A DNA stretch of 64,000 nt from Verrucomicrobiales bacterium (GCA_029212615.1 JARGPJ010000005.1:124001-188000), one strand, 5' to 3'; positions 18,403 through 29,525 are shown, counted from the first letter of the stretch. A program made the numbers and translations. Notes: a model not told the origin generated them from the letters alone.

Positions 18403-19296
18403 TCAACGAAGCAACCAAAGCGCCGGGACGAGGACGACCAGCAGTGAGGCGGCGAGTCGCCATCGGTCGGCGGTGGTTTCGATCCGGGAACATTCTTCGG
18501 TCCAGTAGGGAATGCGGAGCGGGAGATAGAAGATCAGGAACAAGAGGACCGCGAGAAAACCATTCAGCGCCGTCAGGACCGGATGCCCGCCGTTAATCTT
18601 CATATTCACGGTGATCGCGCTCCAGGTCGCGGAGTAGGCCAGGCAGGCGTAGCCAACCAGAATGACATCGGCAATCCACTCCCGTGTCGAGGGGCGGGCG
18701 TAACGGGGATGGTCGGTTTCGGTGTGGTCGGGAGATTTGGAATCGTCGGATCTATCTGAGAGGAGAAAAGCACCGAAAACCAGTTCCTTGATCACCGAGA
18801 GTGGAATGAGCAGTCCGAGCCACCACGGAAAAGGCTTTTCGGGTTCCAGGCCGACTTTCACGCCGAAACAACCGGCGATTTGGAAGAGCAGGATGATGGA
18901 AATGACGGCATGAAAGATCCACAGGTAAAACACCCCGGCAGTCACCTCCTTTTCCCGACCAATCGCCTGCCTCACAAACTTCATTTTCACGGGAAACGCC
19001 CAGACTTCCCCCAAACAAACCAGCGCGAGGGCGACCCCCAGCCATACGAAAGTCGCCTCGGGATCCCGCATCGCCTTGTCGCCCGCGTCCACCACGACCG
19101 GAGCGATCCAGAGGAAATAGCCGGCGCAAACCAGGTTGAACCACAACCCGTTCCGGATGGCAGCGGGTAAACTGAATTTCCTGTTGGGTTGGGGAAGGGC
19201 GTTCTTCATCAAAAAGGTAGGGTCTTCCAGTTCGACGTTCGTCAGTTCAGGATTGCCGTGGCGTCGAGAGAAAAGTAGTGAACTGGTTCGCTCCAC
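18403..19296 (-). CDS. Multi-pass membrane protein of unknown function
   Basis: Several hydrophobic segments (GLWFNLVCAGYFLWIAPVVV, LGVALALVCLGEVWAF, LAASLLVVLVPALWLL); start may be at 19209. Confidence 0.6.
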   Translation of the reverse strand: MERTSSLLFSRRHGNPELTNVELEDPTFLMKNALPQPNRKFSLPAAIRNGLWFNLVCAGYFLWIAPVVVDAGDKAMRDPEATFVWLGVALALVCLGEVWAFPVKMKFVRQAIGREKEVTAGVFYLWIFHAVISIILLFQIAGCFGVKVGLEPEKPFPWWLGLLIPLSVIKELVFGAFLLSDRSDDSKSPDHTETDHPRYARPSTREWIADVILVGYACLAYSATWSAITVNMKINGGHPVLTALNGFLAVLLFLIFYLPLRIPYWTEECSRIETTADRWRLAASLLVVLVPALWLLR

Positions 19297-20253
19297 TCAG
19301 TCCCGGGCTTCGATCGCCGCGATGGCCTGCTTCGCCGCCTCCTTGTGCTCACCCGTCACCGAGTTGAGCAACGGAATTTCGAGTGGACCGCCAGCCTCTC
19401 CGAGCACCTGGATGACTTCGTCGGTTCGTTCGCGGGATAGGATCGCATTCTTCAGGCGGGTTCGAACGTCCTCGCGGAAGTCACCCTTTCCAGCGAGGAG
19501 GAGCGCTGCTTCCAGAGATCGCGGCGTATAGTACTCGTCCAATGCCTCCATCGCGTTTTCCGGGGTGACGGGTTCGCCGGCACTTTCCTCTTCCCCAACG
19601 GCTGCCGCTGTCGCGGAGCCGTCTGTCATCGGTTCGGCGACATCCTGTGCGTTTTCAGCCAAACGCATCGCCTCGGCAGCCTCCAGCCCCACCTTGAGGA
19701 GAGAACGAATGGTATCGGCACTCGTCACTCGCCCGGATTTCCGCAGCTGCCAGGTCACTCCATCCAAAGTCCATCCCGCATCGGTCGCCGCGAGGATGGC
19801 AGGTCGAGTCCCGGCGTTGAGTCGCGGCAACAGATCGCCCGGTTCCCCTTCGACCAAAACCGCCTTGTCGAAATCAGCGTCACCGGTGTCCAGCCATTCC
19901 GAATCCTTCATGCCACCGATCAGCTTCTGCCGGATGCCGGCACCCACGATGCGGCCGTGCGGCTGATCCGGCGCGTAGAGTTTGAAGTCCGTGAACCATT
20001 TGGTGTCCCCTCCCCGATTCTCTGTCGTCGTCTCCACCGCGACTCCGATGTCGTCGATGCGCCCGCGAAGTTTCCGGCGTTGACTCACCTCCTCATATTC
20101 CAATCCGAGCTCCATCGCCACCTCGCGCATTGCATTTCCGCTTTCGGAGGTCAGCCAGTGGTAGAGACCTCCTCCGAAGACAAGGCCCGCCAGCAACAAA
20201 GCGACGCGGCGCGGTCCACCCAAGGTTTCGAGAACAGTATGCTCTTCTTTCAT
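19297..20253 (-). CDS. Hypothetical protein with N-terminal transmembrane segment
   Basis: MKEEHTVLETLGGPRRVALLLAGLVFGGGLYHWLTSES...; upstream ORF extension rejected because it runs through a tRNA. Confidence 0.6.
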   Translation of the reverse strand: MKEEHTVLETLGGPRRVALLLAGLVFGGGLYHWLTSESGNAMREVAMELGLEYEEVSQRRKLRGRIDDIGVAVETTTENRGGDTKWFTDFKLYAPDQPHGRIVGAGIRQKLIGGMKDSEWLDTGDADFDKAVLVEGEPGDLLPRLNAGTRPAILAATDAGWTLDGVTWQLRKSGRVTSADTIRSLLKVGLEAAEAMRLAENAQDVAEPMTDGSATAAAVGEEESAGEPVTPENAMEALDEYYTPRSLEAALLLAGKGDFREDVRTRLKNAILSRERTDEVIQVLGEAGGPLEIPLLNSVTGEHKEAAKQAIAAIEARD

Positions 20254-20376
20254 ATCGGTTCGATCTTCAGCTCCTGATGATATGATCCAGTGACATACTT
20301 TCCGGCTTTGCGCCCCGGATACAATGATAAACAGAAGGAGCAAGCGGCGGAATAGAAAACCTGCTCCGCGAAAAAA

Positions 20377-20448
20377 TACACCCACCAGGAATCGAACCTG
20401 GACCTTCGGCTCCGGAGGCCGACGTAATATCCATTTTACTATGGGTGC
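20377..20448 (-). tRNA. tRNA-Arg(CCG)
   Basis: Reverse strand GCACCCATAGTAAAATGGATATTACGTCGGCCTCCGGAGCCGAAGGTCCAGGTTCGATTCCTGGTGGGTGT: acceptor GCACCCA/TGGGTGT, anticodon loop CTCCGGA, T-loop GGTTCGATTCC. Confidence 0.93.
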
Positions 20449-20622
20449 CTGTTCCCGCCGGACAGTCCGAAGAGGGACTGCGACTGGCAGGGGCGCGTAA
20501 GATGTTCCTTCCCGGCCTAAATCGCAAGTCCTATCCTCACCCCGGACCCCGGAAACTGCCGCTTTACACCCCCTCCGCGCCGCCATATTGTCCGCCCCGT
20601 CGCCTCAACGGCGGCATTTTCG

Positions 20623-21411
20623 ATGATGGGAGAGTCAACAACAGGGAAACGAGTGGTTATTAAAATCGGCACCGGCGTCCTCACGCGGGGTTCCGGGGGG
20701 GAAGTGCATCATGCCATGCTCGCCCGCCTTTCCCAGGCCATTGCTGATCTCCGCGCCGCCGGAAACGAAGTCGTGGTCGTCTCTTCAGGAGCTGTCGGCG
20801 CCGGTCTCTCCACCTTCGGGCTCGAAAAAAGGCCGACTGAAATCGAGATGCTCCAGGCCTGCGCCGCCGCAGGGCAGGCACGCCTCATGCATCTGTATGA
20901 AACCCAGTTCAGCCATCACGGCCTCAAGGTCGCCCAACTGCTGGTGACTCATGATGACCTCAGGGACGAACGCCGGAGCGCCAATGTTCTCGCTACGGTG
21001 AACGCGATTCTCCCCCATCCTCTTGTCATTCCGATCGTGAATGAAAACGATTCGGTATCGGTTCACGAGCTGAAGGTGGGCGACAACGATGTCCTCTCCT
21101 CAATTCTCGCCCGCATTATCGACGCCGATTTACTTGTCCTTCTCACCAGCGTGCGCGGCCTCATGGGACCGGACGCCACCTCGGACGAAGACATCATCCC
21201 TTTTGTCGACAATATCGAGACGGTGCTCGATTTTGCCCGCGACGAAAAAGGGGAACTTTCCGTCGGCGGCATGGCAAGCAAGCTTCAAGCGGTGAAAGAA
21301 GCTGTCTCCGCCGGCGTCGAAACAGTGATCGCCAGCGGTCTGCACCCGGAACAGCTCGGCGAGATCGTCGCCGGTGCCGGCATCGGAACCCGCTTTCCGG
21401 TATCCTCCTGA
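20623..21411 (+). CDS. proB: Glutamate 5-kinase (short form without PUA domain)
   Basis: RVVIKIGTGVLT, VVVVSSGAVGAG, IPIVNENDSV, GDNDVLSSILARIIDADLLVLLT, GGMASKLQA. Confidence 0.95.
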   Translation: MMGESTTGKRVVIKIGTGVLTRGSGGEVHHAMLARLSQAIADLRAAGNEVVVVSSGAVGAGLSTFGLEKRPTEIEMLQACAAAGQARLMHLYETQFSHHGLKVAQLLVTHDDLRDERRSANVLATVNAILPHPLVIPIVNENDSVSVHELKVGDNDVLSSILARIIDADLLVLLTSVRGLMGPDATSDEDIIPFVDNIETVLDFARDEKGELSVGGMASKLQAVKEAVSAGVETVIASGLHPEQLGEIVAGAGIGTRFPVSS

Positions 21412-21461
21412 ATCTGCGGCCTCAGCGTCGCGATCCGACCCCTCATTCCCCCCCCGACATC

Positions 21462-22727
21462 ATGACTTCAGAAGAAATCTGCGAACAGGTTTGGCAAATG
21501 GGCAAACAGGCCCGCGCCGCGTCTCATGCCCTCACGAAACTCTCCACGGAGGAGAAAAACGCAATTCTCCTCGCGATGGCTGAGGGGATCATGGCGCAGG
21601 AGGCTGAGATCATCGCCGCCAACGAGAAAGATCTCGCCGCGGCCGATGAGATGGGTCTCACTGACGCGATGAAAGACCGTCTCCGGCTCGATCACGATCG
21701 CATCTCAGCGATGGCTCAAGGCGTCCGCGAGGTCGCGGAACTGCACGATCCCAACGGTGAAATCATCAAGGAATGGACCCGGCCCAACGGCCTCAAGATT
21801 CAGAAGAAACGCACCCCGATCGGCACCATCGGGATCATTTATGAAAGCCGCCCCAACGTCACCGCAGACGCCGCGGTGCTCTGCTTCAAAACCGGCAACG
21901 CCACGATTTTGCGCGGAGGCAAAGAGGCGATCCACTCAAATCGCGCCATCGCAGCGGCCCTCGCCGCAGGGGGAAAACCGGCGGGCCTTCCCGACCACAG
22001 CATCCAACTGATCCCCTTCACAGACCGGGAAAGCGTTCGCCATCTTTGCGAGATGGATACCTATCTCGACCTGATTATTCCGCGGGGCGGAGCAAGCCTC
22101 ATCGAAGCCGTTGTCGGGATGGCGCGAATGCCGGTGATCAAGCACTACGACGGCATCTGCCATGCTTTCGTGGACCGGGCCGCAGATTTCAAGATGGCGG
22201 AAGCGATCGTGATTAATTCTAAGTGCCAGAAGCCTTCGGTCTGCAACGCACTCGAAACCCTGCTCATTCATCGTGAGATCGCGGCGGAATTTGCGCCACA
22301 GATCGCGAAAAGCCTGGCAGCGGAAAAGGTGGAGATCCGGGGCGATGAAGCCTTCGCCGCGCTTGCCGGCATCGATACCGTTCCCGCGACGGACGAAGAC
22401 TGGAGCACCGAGTATCTCGATTACATCCTCGCAGTGAAAGTCGTCGACGATCTCGATGCGGCGATCGCCCACATCAATCAATACGGTTCAAAACACACCG
22501 ATACGATTGTCACCGCAGACGAAGCCGCCGCCTCCCGCTTTCAACTCGAAGTCGACAGCTCCTGCGTTTTCTGGAATGCCTCGACCCGCTTCAATGACGG
22601 AGCAGAGTTCGGATTTGGCGCTGAGATCGGAATCAGCACCGACAAGCTTCATGCCCGCGGTCCCATGGCTCTGGAGGAACTCTGCAGCTACAAGTACCTC
22701 GCCTACGGCACCGGTCAGGTGAAGTGA
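21462..22727 (+). CDS. proA: Gamma-glutamyl phosphate reductase
   Basis: PIGTIGIIYESRPNVTADAAVLCFKTGNATILRGGKEA; follows proB. Confidence 0.97.
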   Translation: MTSEEICEQVWQMGKQARAASHALTKLSTEEKNAILLAMAEGIMAQEAEIIAANEKDLAAADEMGLTDAMKDRLRLDHDRISAMAQGVREVAELHDPNGEIIKEWTRPNGLKIQKKRTPIGTIGIIYESRPNVTADAAVLCFKTGNATILRGGKEAIHSNRAIAAALAAGGKPAGLPDHSIQLIPFTDRESVRHLCEMDTYLDLIIPRGGASLIEAVVGMARMPVIKHYDGICHAFVDRAADFKMAEAIVINSKCQKPSVCNALETLLIHREIAAEFAPQIAKSLAAEKVEIRGDEAFAALAGIDTVPATDEDWSTEYLDYILAVKVVDDLDAAIAHINQYGSKHTDTIVTADEAAASRFQLEVDSSCVFWNASTRFNDGAEFGFGAEIGISTDKLHARGPMALEELCSYKYLAYGTGQVK

Positions 22728-22894
22728 GCGAAAATAGCAGAATGGCTGCACACAGGCACCCCTTGAAAAAGGCGCAGCCCCGCCACCGGGCACCCTCAAC
22801 AAAGGGCCGGGAAAGCAGCGCTACCGGGGAAAAGCCTCCCCCGCGGCGCAATTGAGCCGATTGCGAAACGGCCTTTTCGGAGCGATATTGATCC

Positions 22895-24184
22895 ATGAGC
22901 TTTGCCAAGTCATCACCTTCCCGGCGCCACTTTTTGAAGTCGATCGGAGCGACCCTCTCGCTGCCGGTAATGCCCTCTCTTTTGCCAAACGCATTGGGTG
23001 CAGGCAATGCTCTCGGCACGACCGTCGCCGAAACATCGATCCCCTCACGAATGGTCGCCGTCGGAAACCTCCTCGGCTATCAGCTCGACAGCCTTTTCCC
23101 GAAGACACCCGGTGCAGATTACGAGTCGACGAGACTGCTCAAACCCTTCGAACCGGTCCGCGATCAGATGACGGTTTACCGAGGCCTTGACCACGGCGTC
23201 AAAGGAGGGCACTTCGCGGTTCACTCTTTCCTCAGCGGCGTTCTCACCATGGATGCCAAAGGTCGCCCCGACGGCAACATCAGCCTCGATCAGCTCGCAG
23301 CCGAGTCCGTTCGCGGACGGACCCGCTTTCCCTCCCTCACGATCGGTTCTGAAGGCGGTATTCACGGCGGTTGCCAAATGAGCTGGACTCGCAGCGGCAC
23401 TCGTGTCCCCCCGATTCCCGGGCCCAAAGAACTGTTCGACAGACTCTTCGTTGGTGAACCCGCCTCCCGACTCAATTACGTCAAAGACCGCCACTCCCTC
23501 CAGGGGTCCATTCTTGACGCCGTCTCCGGCGATGCCAAAAGCCTCGGAAAACGCCTTGATTCCGAAGACCGGGACAAGCTCGACGAATACCTGAATTCAG
23601 TGCGTGAAGTCGAGCAGCAGCTTCAGCTCAAAGAGCAATGGGTCGAAGTTCCCAAGCCGGAAGCGCCTTTCGATGAACCGAAGAACGTTAATCTTGTCGA
23701 AGACCTGCCATTGATTTACGACCTCATGGCTCTCGCCCTGCAAACCGACTCGACCCGCATCGCGACTCTCGAAATCGGGGGCGACTTCCTACCGCAGCAT
23801 CTCGGCATTGAAAGCGGCTATCACAGCCTATCTCATCACGGCAAGAAGCAGGAAACGATCGATAAACTGCTGGTGATCGAAGAATATCAGATGCAGCAGT
23901 TTTCCCGATTTCTCCAGAAACTCGACTCGATCAAAGAAGGCGACGGAAGTCTCCTTGATCACACCACTGCTCTGCTCGGAAGCGGGATGGGAAATGCCAA
24001 TGCCCACACCAACCACGACCTTCCGATCCTGCTTGCCGGCGGCGGTTTCGACCACGGCACCTTCAAACAAGTGCCGCAAAAAGGCCCCGGGAAAGTTCCT
24101 CTTTCCAATCTCTACCTGAGCCTTCTCCAGCGTTTCGGTGTCGAGCGGGACCATTTTGCAAACAGCACGGGCACCTTCATTTGA
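22895..24184 (+). CDS. DUF1552 domain protein
   Basis: SSPSRRHFLKSIGATLSLPVMPSLLP, DYESTRLLKPFEPVRDQMTVYRGLDHG, SGMGNANAHTNHDLPILLAGGG. Confidence 0.9.
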   Translation: MSFAKSSPSRRHFLKSIGATLSLPVMPSLLPNALGAGNALGTTVAETSIPSRMVAVGNLLGYQLDSLFPKTPGADYESTRLLKPFEPVRDQMTVYRGLDHGVKGGHFAVHSFLSGVLTMDAKGRPDGNISLDQLAAESVRGRTRFPSLTIGSEGGIHGGCQMSWTRSGTRVPPIPGPKELFDRLFVGEPASRLNYVKDRHSLQGSILDAVSGDAKSLGKRLDSEDRDKLDEYLNSVREVEQQLQLKEQWVEVPKPEAPFDEPKNVNLVEDLPLIYDLMALALQTDSTRIATLEIGGDFLPQHLGIESGYHSLSHHGKKQETIDKLLVIEEYQMQQFSRFLQKLDSIKEGDGSLLDHTTALLGSGMGNANAHTNHDLPILLAGGGFDHGTFKQVPQKGPGKVPLSNLYLSLLQRFGVERDHFANSTGTFI

Positions 24185-24189
24185 GCACG

Positions 24190-26691
24190 ATGCGTTTTCG
24201 CTCCACTTGTTTCTCTGCCGCTTTAATCAGCTGTCTTTCCGGCTCCGCTGTCTCATTGCAGGCGGACAATGCCGGGACTGCCTTCCAGTTCATCGGCAAC
24301 AGTTGCCTCGAATGTCACGATGAGAGCATTCAGGAAGGGGAGCGCAACTTTGAAGAGATCACCTTTCCGATCGAGGATGAGATGGGAATCATCGCGGTTC
24401 AGGAGATCATTGATCAATTGAATCTCGGAACAATGCCGCCCAAAGACGCGGATCAACCCGGGCACGCAGCGAAAGCGAAGGCAATCGCGGCCCTCACCGC
24501 CGAGGTCGCTGATGCTCATGCCCGGCTCAAGAGCACCGGCGGGCAGACGATCCTCCGACGCCTCAATGAACGGGAATACCTGAACACCCTGGAAGATCTC
24601 TTTTCGCGCCGCGTCGACACCTTTGCACCCACCTCGACGTTTCCGACGGATCAAACAGACGGTCACATCGACACCATCGGAGACACCCTCGTGACCTCCG
24701 GATTCCTCCTCGACAACTATTTTGAGGCGGCTGACCTGGTCGTTGAGAAGGCTCTCGGCAAACGAACGAAACCGAAAGTCCGGACCTGGAAGTTCACCGA
24801 CAACTTCACGCAGGGTCAGGAGTTAAGCTTTCCGCACCGAAGCGTCTACAAAAACGAATTCCTCTGCGTTTACGAAGTTCCCAATACAACCAATCACGAA
24901 GGGGGCTATGCCGGGCTCGAGCGATTTCCTGAGGGCGTTCATGAGGCCGGATTCTACGAAGTCAAAGTGCTCGCCCACTCGATGCACCGCGACACCCCCT
25001 ACGATCCGAATATTTTCCGAATGGATCTAAGTGAGCCCTTCCGTCTCGGCATCGTTTCGGGTGATGCGCGAATCGGGGAACTTCATCATCCCCAACCGAT
25101 CGAACCTCAACTCGACGAAGTGACCGTCGCGGACGGAGAGCCCCAATGGTACACGATGAAAGTCTGGCTCGAAAAAGGTCAGCAACCCCGCTTCATTTTT
25201 CCGAATGGCATGGCGAACTGCCGCCAGGCATTTGCAAAGATCGCAAAAGAGTATCGGGATCACTGGCCCGCCGACGAGAGAGAGGAAGCATCCGGCATTT
25301 TCCAGGCACGCCGCATCGTCCTTACGTATGGGAAAATGCCGCATATCCGCATGCACGAAGTCGAAATCAAAGGCCCTCTCTACGACACCTGGCCACCGGC
25401 ACCGCACCGTATCGTCTTCGGCAAAGAGGGGTTTCAAGCAAAGAATAAACATGAGATTTTACACCGCTTTGCAGAAAGGGCTTTTCGCCGCCCCGTCAGC
25501 AACAATGAGATACAACGCTTTATCGACCTGACAGACCATCGCATTGAGGAGGGACATAGCTCCCGCCAGGCGACGCTCGACGGAATCAAAGCAATCCTTT
25601 GCGCTCCGTCTTTTCTCTATTTCGATGAAGCCGCTGAAGAACAGAAGGGCCGCCTCAACGCGTGGGATCTCGCGAGTCGCCTCTCATACTTTCTCACCGC
25701 AAGCCTTCCCGACGAGCCTCTCAGAAAACTCGCTGCGACCGGTGAAATCCTGGAGAAAGACGTCATACGCTCAGAAACAAGACGCCTCCTCGATTCGCCG
25801 CGCTCAGATGAATTCATTGAAGGATTCCTCGAGAGCTGGCTCAACTACCGCGCGCTTGGAGATCAGCCGCCTGATCGAAATTCCTCCGCAGCCTACTACT
25901 ACGACGATCTCGAAGCAGCGATGAAAACGGAAACGCAATACTTTCTGCGGGACCTTATCTCGACCGACGGATCGATCGTCAACCTTCTCGACAGCGACTA
26001 TACCTTTCTCAACCGTCCTCTCGCCAGGCTCTACCGGATCGACAACGCCCCCTTCAACGACGAAAATGCCTACCACTTCAAGCGTGTCAGCCTCCCGAAC
26101 AGCAGGCGCGGCGGCCTTCTCGGCATGGGAGGCGTTCTCACCGTGAGCGCAAACGGTATCGAAACATCCCCTGTCGTCCGCGGGGTCTATGTCATGGAGA
26201 ACATTCTCGGCACGCCACCTCCTCCCCCGCCGGATGATGTGCCCGCCCTGGAACCTGATGTCCGCGGTGCCACCTCGATCCGGGATCAGCTCGCGAAGCA
26301 CCGCTCGCTCGCAACCTGCGCCGATTGCCACCGGAAGATCGACCCTCCGGGTTTTGCCCTTGAGAACTTCGACCCCATCGGGCGCTGGCGCAGCAGCTAT
26401 CCTCAGACCGGGAAAAAAGTTCCCGCAGTGAAAATTGATTCATCGGGGGAACTCTACGACGGGAGCCAATTTACCGGGATCGATGAGTTCAAAGAGCTTC
26501 TCCTCTCGAAGAAGGATCAGTTCACGAAAAACCTGGCGGAGCGCCTTCTCAGCTACGGAGCAGGTCGACGAATTGAACTTCTCGACCGTCCCCGTGTCGA
26601 CAAAATCGTCGCCGCGGCGAAGAAGAAGAACTACGGCATGCGGACCCTTCTTGAGGAAGTTGTCACCAGCGAGATATTTCTCTCTCGTTAA
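24190..26691 (+). CDS. DUF1592/DUF1588/DUF1585 planctomycete-type cytochrome c-like protein
   Basis: NSCLECHDESIQEG, LRRLNEREYLNTLEDLF, SRLSYFLTASLPDEPL, TCADCHRKIDPPGFALENFDPIGRWR. Confidence 0.92.
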   Translation: MRFRSTCFSAALISCLSGSAVSLQADNAGTAFQFIGNSCLECHDESIQEGERNFEEITFPIEDEMGIIAVQEIIDQLNLGTMPPKDADQPGHAAKAKAIAALTAEVADAHARLKSTGGQTILRRLNEREYLNTLEDLFSRRVDTFAPTSTFPTDQTDGHIDTIGDTLVTSGFLLDNYFEAADLVVEKALGKRTKPKVRTWKFTDNFTQGQELSFPHRSVYKNEFLCVYEVPNTTNHEGGYAGLERFPEGVHEAGFYEVKVLAHSMHRDTPYDPNIFRMDLSEPFRLGIVSGDARIGELHHPQPIEPQLDEVTVADGEPQWYTMKVWLEKGQQPRFIFPNGMANCRQAFAKIAKEYRDHWPADEREEASGIFQARRIVLTYGKMPHIRMHEVEIKGPLYDTWPPAPHRIVFGKEGFQAKNKHEILHRFAERAFRRPVSNNEIQRFIDLTDHRIEEGHSSRQATLDGIKAILCAPSFLYFDEAAEEQKGRLNAWDLASRLSYFLTASLPDEPLRKLAATGEILEKDVIRSETRRLLDSPRSDEFIEGFLESWLNYRALGDQPPDRNSSAAYYYDDLEAAMKTETQYFLRDLISTDGSIVNLLDSDYTFLNRPLARLYRIDNAPFNDENAYHFKRVSLPNSRRGGLLGMGGVLTVSANGIETSPVVRGVYVMENILGTPPPPPPDDVPALEPDVRGATSIRDQLAKHRSLATCADCHRKIDPPGFALENFDPIGRWRSSYPQTGKKVPAVKIDSSGELYDGSQFTGIDEFKELLLSKKDQFTKNLAERLLSYGAGRRIELLDRPRVDKIVAAAKKKNYGMRTLLEEVVTSEIFLSR

Positions 26692-26807
26692 TTCGCAGTT
26701 AGTCATACTGCTTTTAATTGAATTTCCCTGCCAGCGGCTCTTCAGTCAGTTTCTCTGGAAAGCGCCGCATTCGGCAGACATTCTGCTTCCCTGAAAAGCC
26801 ATCTATC

Positions 26808-29525
26808 ATGCCTTCATCCTCTTCCGCCGACTCATCCAAAGTGCAACTCCTCACGAGCGGCCTGGAATCCCTCGACTCCGAAGTGCGGGAGATCATGACC
26901 TGCCTTCAGGAAGTGCTCCGCTCAACCGGCCAGTCCCACCTCGCTGAAAAGCTCCCCTGGCTCGGAGGGGAAAGTGCCGAAGCAGCGATGGAGGAACCTC
27001 AACAGACCTCTGAAGTCTACTCGATCGCCTTTCAGCTTCTCGACATGATCGAGGAACAGGTCTCTCTCGCCACGAGAAAAGAACGCGAAGTCCTCTTCGG
27101 CCCTGAGACGGAAAAAGGGCTCTGGCCGCGGGTTCTCAAGTCCCTCAAAGATTCCGGCTTCGAAGAGAAAGCAATCGCAGAGGCGATGCAATCCGTCCGC
27201 GTCGAGCCGGTCTTCACAGCCCACCCGACGGAAGCGAAGCGCGCGAGCGTTCGCGAACGGCATCGCGACCTCTATGACCAGCTCCTGAGACTCGAAGAAC
27301 CGGGTCAAACCCCGCATCAGAAAGCGGAAGCACGTGAGGACATGCTCACGGCAATGGAAGCGCTTTGGAGCACCGGGGAGATTCACACGGAACGGCCGAC
27401 GATTCAGCGGGAACTGAGAAATGCGCTCTTCTATCTGCGTGAAGTTTTTCCTGAAACGCTCGAGAGAATGGATCGTCATCTCGAACATGCGTGGGAAGCA
27501 GCCGGGTTTGATCCGGCGACGCTGAGAGCTGCCGACGGAGGTCCGCGTATCCGCTTCGGTCTCTGGATCGGCGGTGACCGCGACGGGCACCCTTTTGTGA
27601 CCGCCGATGTCACCCGCGACACTCTCACCGAACTTCGCCGCCAGGCCTTGAAACTCTATCGTCGCGAACTCCGGGAAGCGGCCTATCAGCTCACTATTTC
27701 CTCTCCATCGCACCCGGCACCGGAAGCGCTCACCGCGAGGATCAGCGAGCTCATTGATGCCCTCGGCGAAGAAGGTGCCTACATCCGCGACCGGAACCCG
27801 GAAGAGCCGTGGCGCGCCTTCGGCTACCTCCTTCGCGCCCAGCTCGGGAGCGACCTCGACCTCACTCCCGAAGGCTTTCTCGCAGACCTCAAACTCTTCC
27901 ACAGCTCCCTCGTTGAAATCGGAGCGAGCCGGCTCGCAGAGCGCTATGTGCGCCCCATCCAGAGAAAGTTTGCCGCCTTTGGTTTTCATCTCGCTGAACT
28001 CGATATCCGCCAAAACAGCGCCTTCCATGACAAGGCCGCCTCCCAGCTCCTCGAAGCTGCCGGTGTCGAAAACGGCGAGTCGTTCGCAGAATGGAGTGAG
28101 GAGAAAAGAGTCGCCTTTTTGACGGAGGAACTCGAATCGCCGCGCCCATTCCTTCATATCGATCAATCAGCGGGCCCGGAAGCCGATGCGGTGCGCGAAT
28201 GCTACCGCGTCCTCGTCGATCACCGTCGCCAGCGGGGTCCCGGAGCCGGATCTCTGATTGTCAGCATGACCCGCCAGCTTTCCGATCTGCTTCTCATCCA
28301 CCTCTTCGCCCGCGAATCCGGTTTGAGTGAGCCTCAGGGGGAAAGTTTTGTCTGCCCGCTTCAGGTCGTCCCCCTGTTTGAAACCCTCGACGACCTCGCC
28401 AACGGCGCGGGTATTGTTGATGACTATCTCTCTCACCCTGCCGTAAAAGCGAGCCTCGAAGTGTCCGGCGGCACCGGCACAAAGAGCCAGCAGATCATGC
28501 TCGGCTACAGCGACTCAAACAAGGACGGCGGCATTCTTGCGAGCCAGTGGGCCCTGCACGACTCTCAGGAATCAATTTCCGCCGTCGGCAGAAAGCACGG
28601 CATCGAACTGCGATTCTTCCACGGCCGGGGCGGCACGATCAGCCGTGGTGCCGGACCCACAAACTGGTTCATGCGCGCCCTCCCCCACGGTTCTCTCACC
28701 GGCGATTTCCGCATGACCGAACAGGGCGAAACCATCGCCCGAAAGTATGCCTACCCTGACAGCGCTGTTTATCATCTCGAGAGCCTTCAGGCATGTGTCA
28801 CTCACGCCACGGTGCGTCACCGTATCGGCGAACCGATCGAAGATCCCGGAATTGATCTGATTCCCGCTCTCGCGGAGTGGAGTACCGAAGCCTATCGCGA
28901 CCTCCTTGAGACCGAAGGCTTCATCGCTTTCTACCGTCAGGCCACCCCGATCGATGCCCTCGAGCAGACGCAGCTGGGATCCCGCCCCTCGCGCCGAACC
29001 GGAACCGCCAGTCTCGACGATCTCCGGGCGATCCCGTGGGTCTTCAGCTGGACTCAATCCCGTTTTTATCTCCCCGGTTGGTACGGAGTGGGATCAGCCC
29101 TTGACCGACTTCATCGCGAAGCCCCTCAGGATTTCCAACGCCTTGCTGACACCATTTCAGCCTCCACCCTGCCCCGCTATATTTTCACCAGCGTAGAGAC
29201 CAATCTCATGAGCGCCAATCTCGAACTCATGAAAGCCTACGCCGACCTCGTCGAAGACGAAACCCTGCGTCAGACCTTCATGGGTAAGATCGAGAACGAG
29301 TTCAACCTCGCCCGCAAGCACCTCGGTCAGCTCTTTCCCCGTGCCATTCACGAACGTCGCCCCCGCTACGCCAAAACACTGGGACTCCGCGACGAACCGC
29401 TCAACGTGCTTCATCGCCAGCAGATTGAACTGCTCCGCGAATGGAGAAAGACCGAGGAAGATCTCCCGAGAAACCTGATCTTTTCAATCAGTGCGATTGC
29501 GAGCGGGCTGCGAACAACGGGGTGA
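26808..29525 (+). CDS. ppc: Phosphoenolpyruvate carboxylase
   Basis: VFTAHPTEAKRASVRERH, LWIGGDRDGHPFV, IMLGYSDSNKDGG, FFHGRGGTISRGAGPT. Confidence 0.97.
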   Translation: MPSSSSADSSKVQLLTSGLESLDSEVREIMTCLQEVLRSTGQSHLAEKLPWLGGESAEAAMEEPQQTSEVYSIAFQLLDMIEEQVSLATRKEREVLFGPETEKGLWPRVLKSLKDSGFEEKAIAEAMQSVRVEPVFTAHPTEAKRASVRERHRDLYDQLLRLEEPGQTPHQKAEAREDMLTAMEALWSTGEIHTERPTIQRELRNALFYLREVFPETLERMDRHLEHAWEAAGFDPATLRAADGGPRIRFGLWIGGDRDGHPFVTADVTRDTLTELRRQALKLYRRELREAAYQLTISSPSHPAPEALTARISELIDALGEEGAYIRDRNPEEPWRAFGYLLRAQLGSDLDLTPEGFLADLKLFHSSLVEIGASRLAERYVRPIQRKFAAFGFHLAELDIRQNSAFHDKAASQLLEAAGVENGESFAEWSEEKRVAFLTEELESPRPFLHIDQSAGPEADAVRECYRVLVDHRRQRGPGAGSLIVSMTRQLSDLLLIHLFARESGLSEPQGESFVCPLQVVPLFETLDDLANGAGIVDDYLSHPAVKASLEVSGGTGTKSQQIMLGYSDSNKDGGILASQWALHDSQESISAVGRKHGIELRFFHGRGGTISRGAGPTNWFMRALPHGSLTGDFRMTEQGETIARKYAYPDSAVYHLESLQACVTHATVRHRIGEPIEDPGIDLIPALAEWSTEAYRDLLETEGFIAFYRQATPIDALEQTQLGSRPSRRTGTASLDDLRAIPWVFSWTQSRFYLPGWYGVGSALDRLHREAPQDFQRLADTISASTLPRYIFTSVETNLMSANLELMKAYADLVEDETLRQTFMGKIENEFNLARKHLGQLFPRAIHERRPRYAKTLGLRDEPLNVLHRQQIELLREWRKTEEDLPRNLIFSISAIASGLRTTG

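Noticed and set aside
20254-20586. N-terminal extension of ORF 19297-20586
   Set aside because: It reads through the tRNA-Arg(CCG) gene; a good start with TM segment exists at 20253.
26922-28166. 414-aa antisense ORF inside ppc
   Set aside because: Overlaps highly conserved ppc coding sequence; no recognisable domain.
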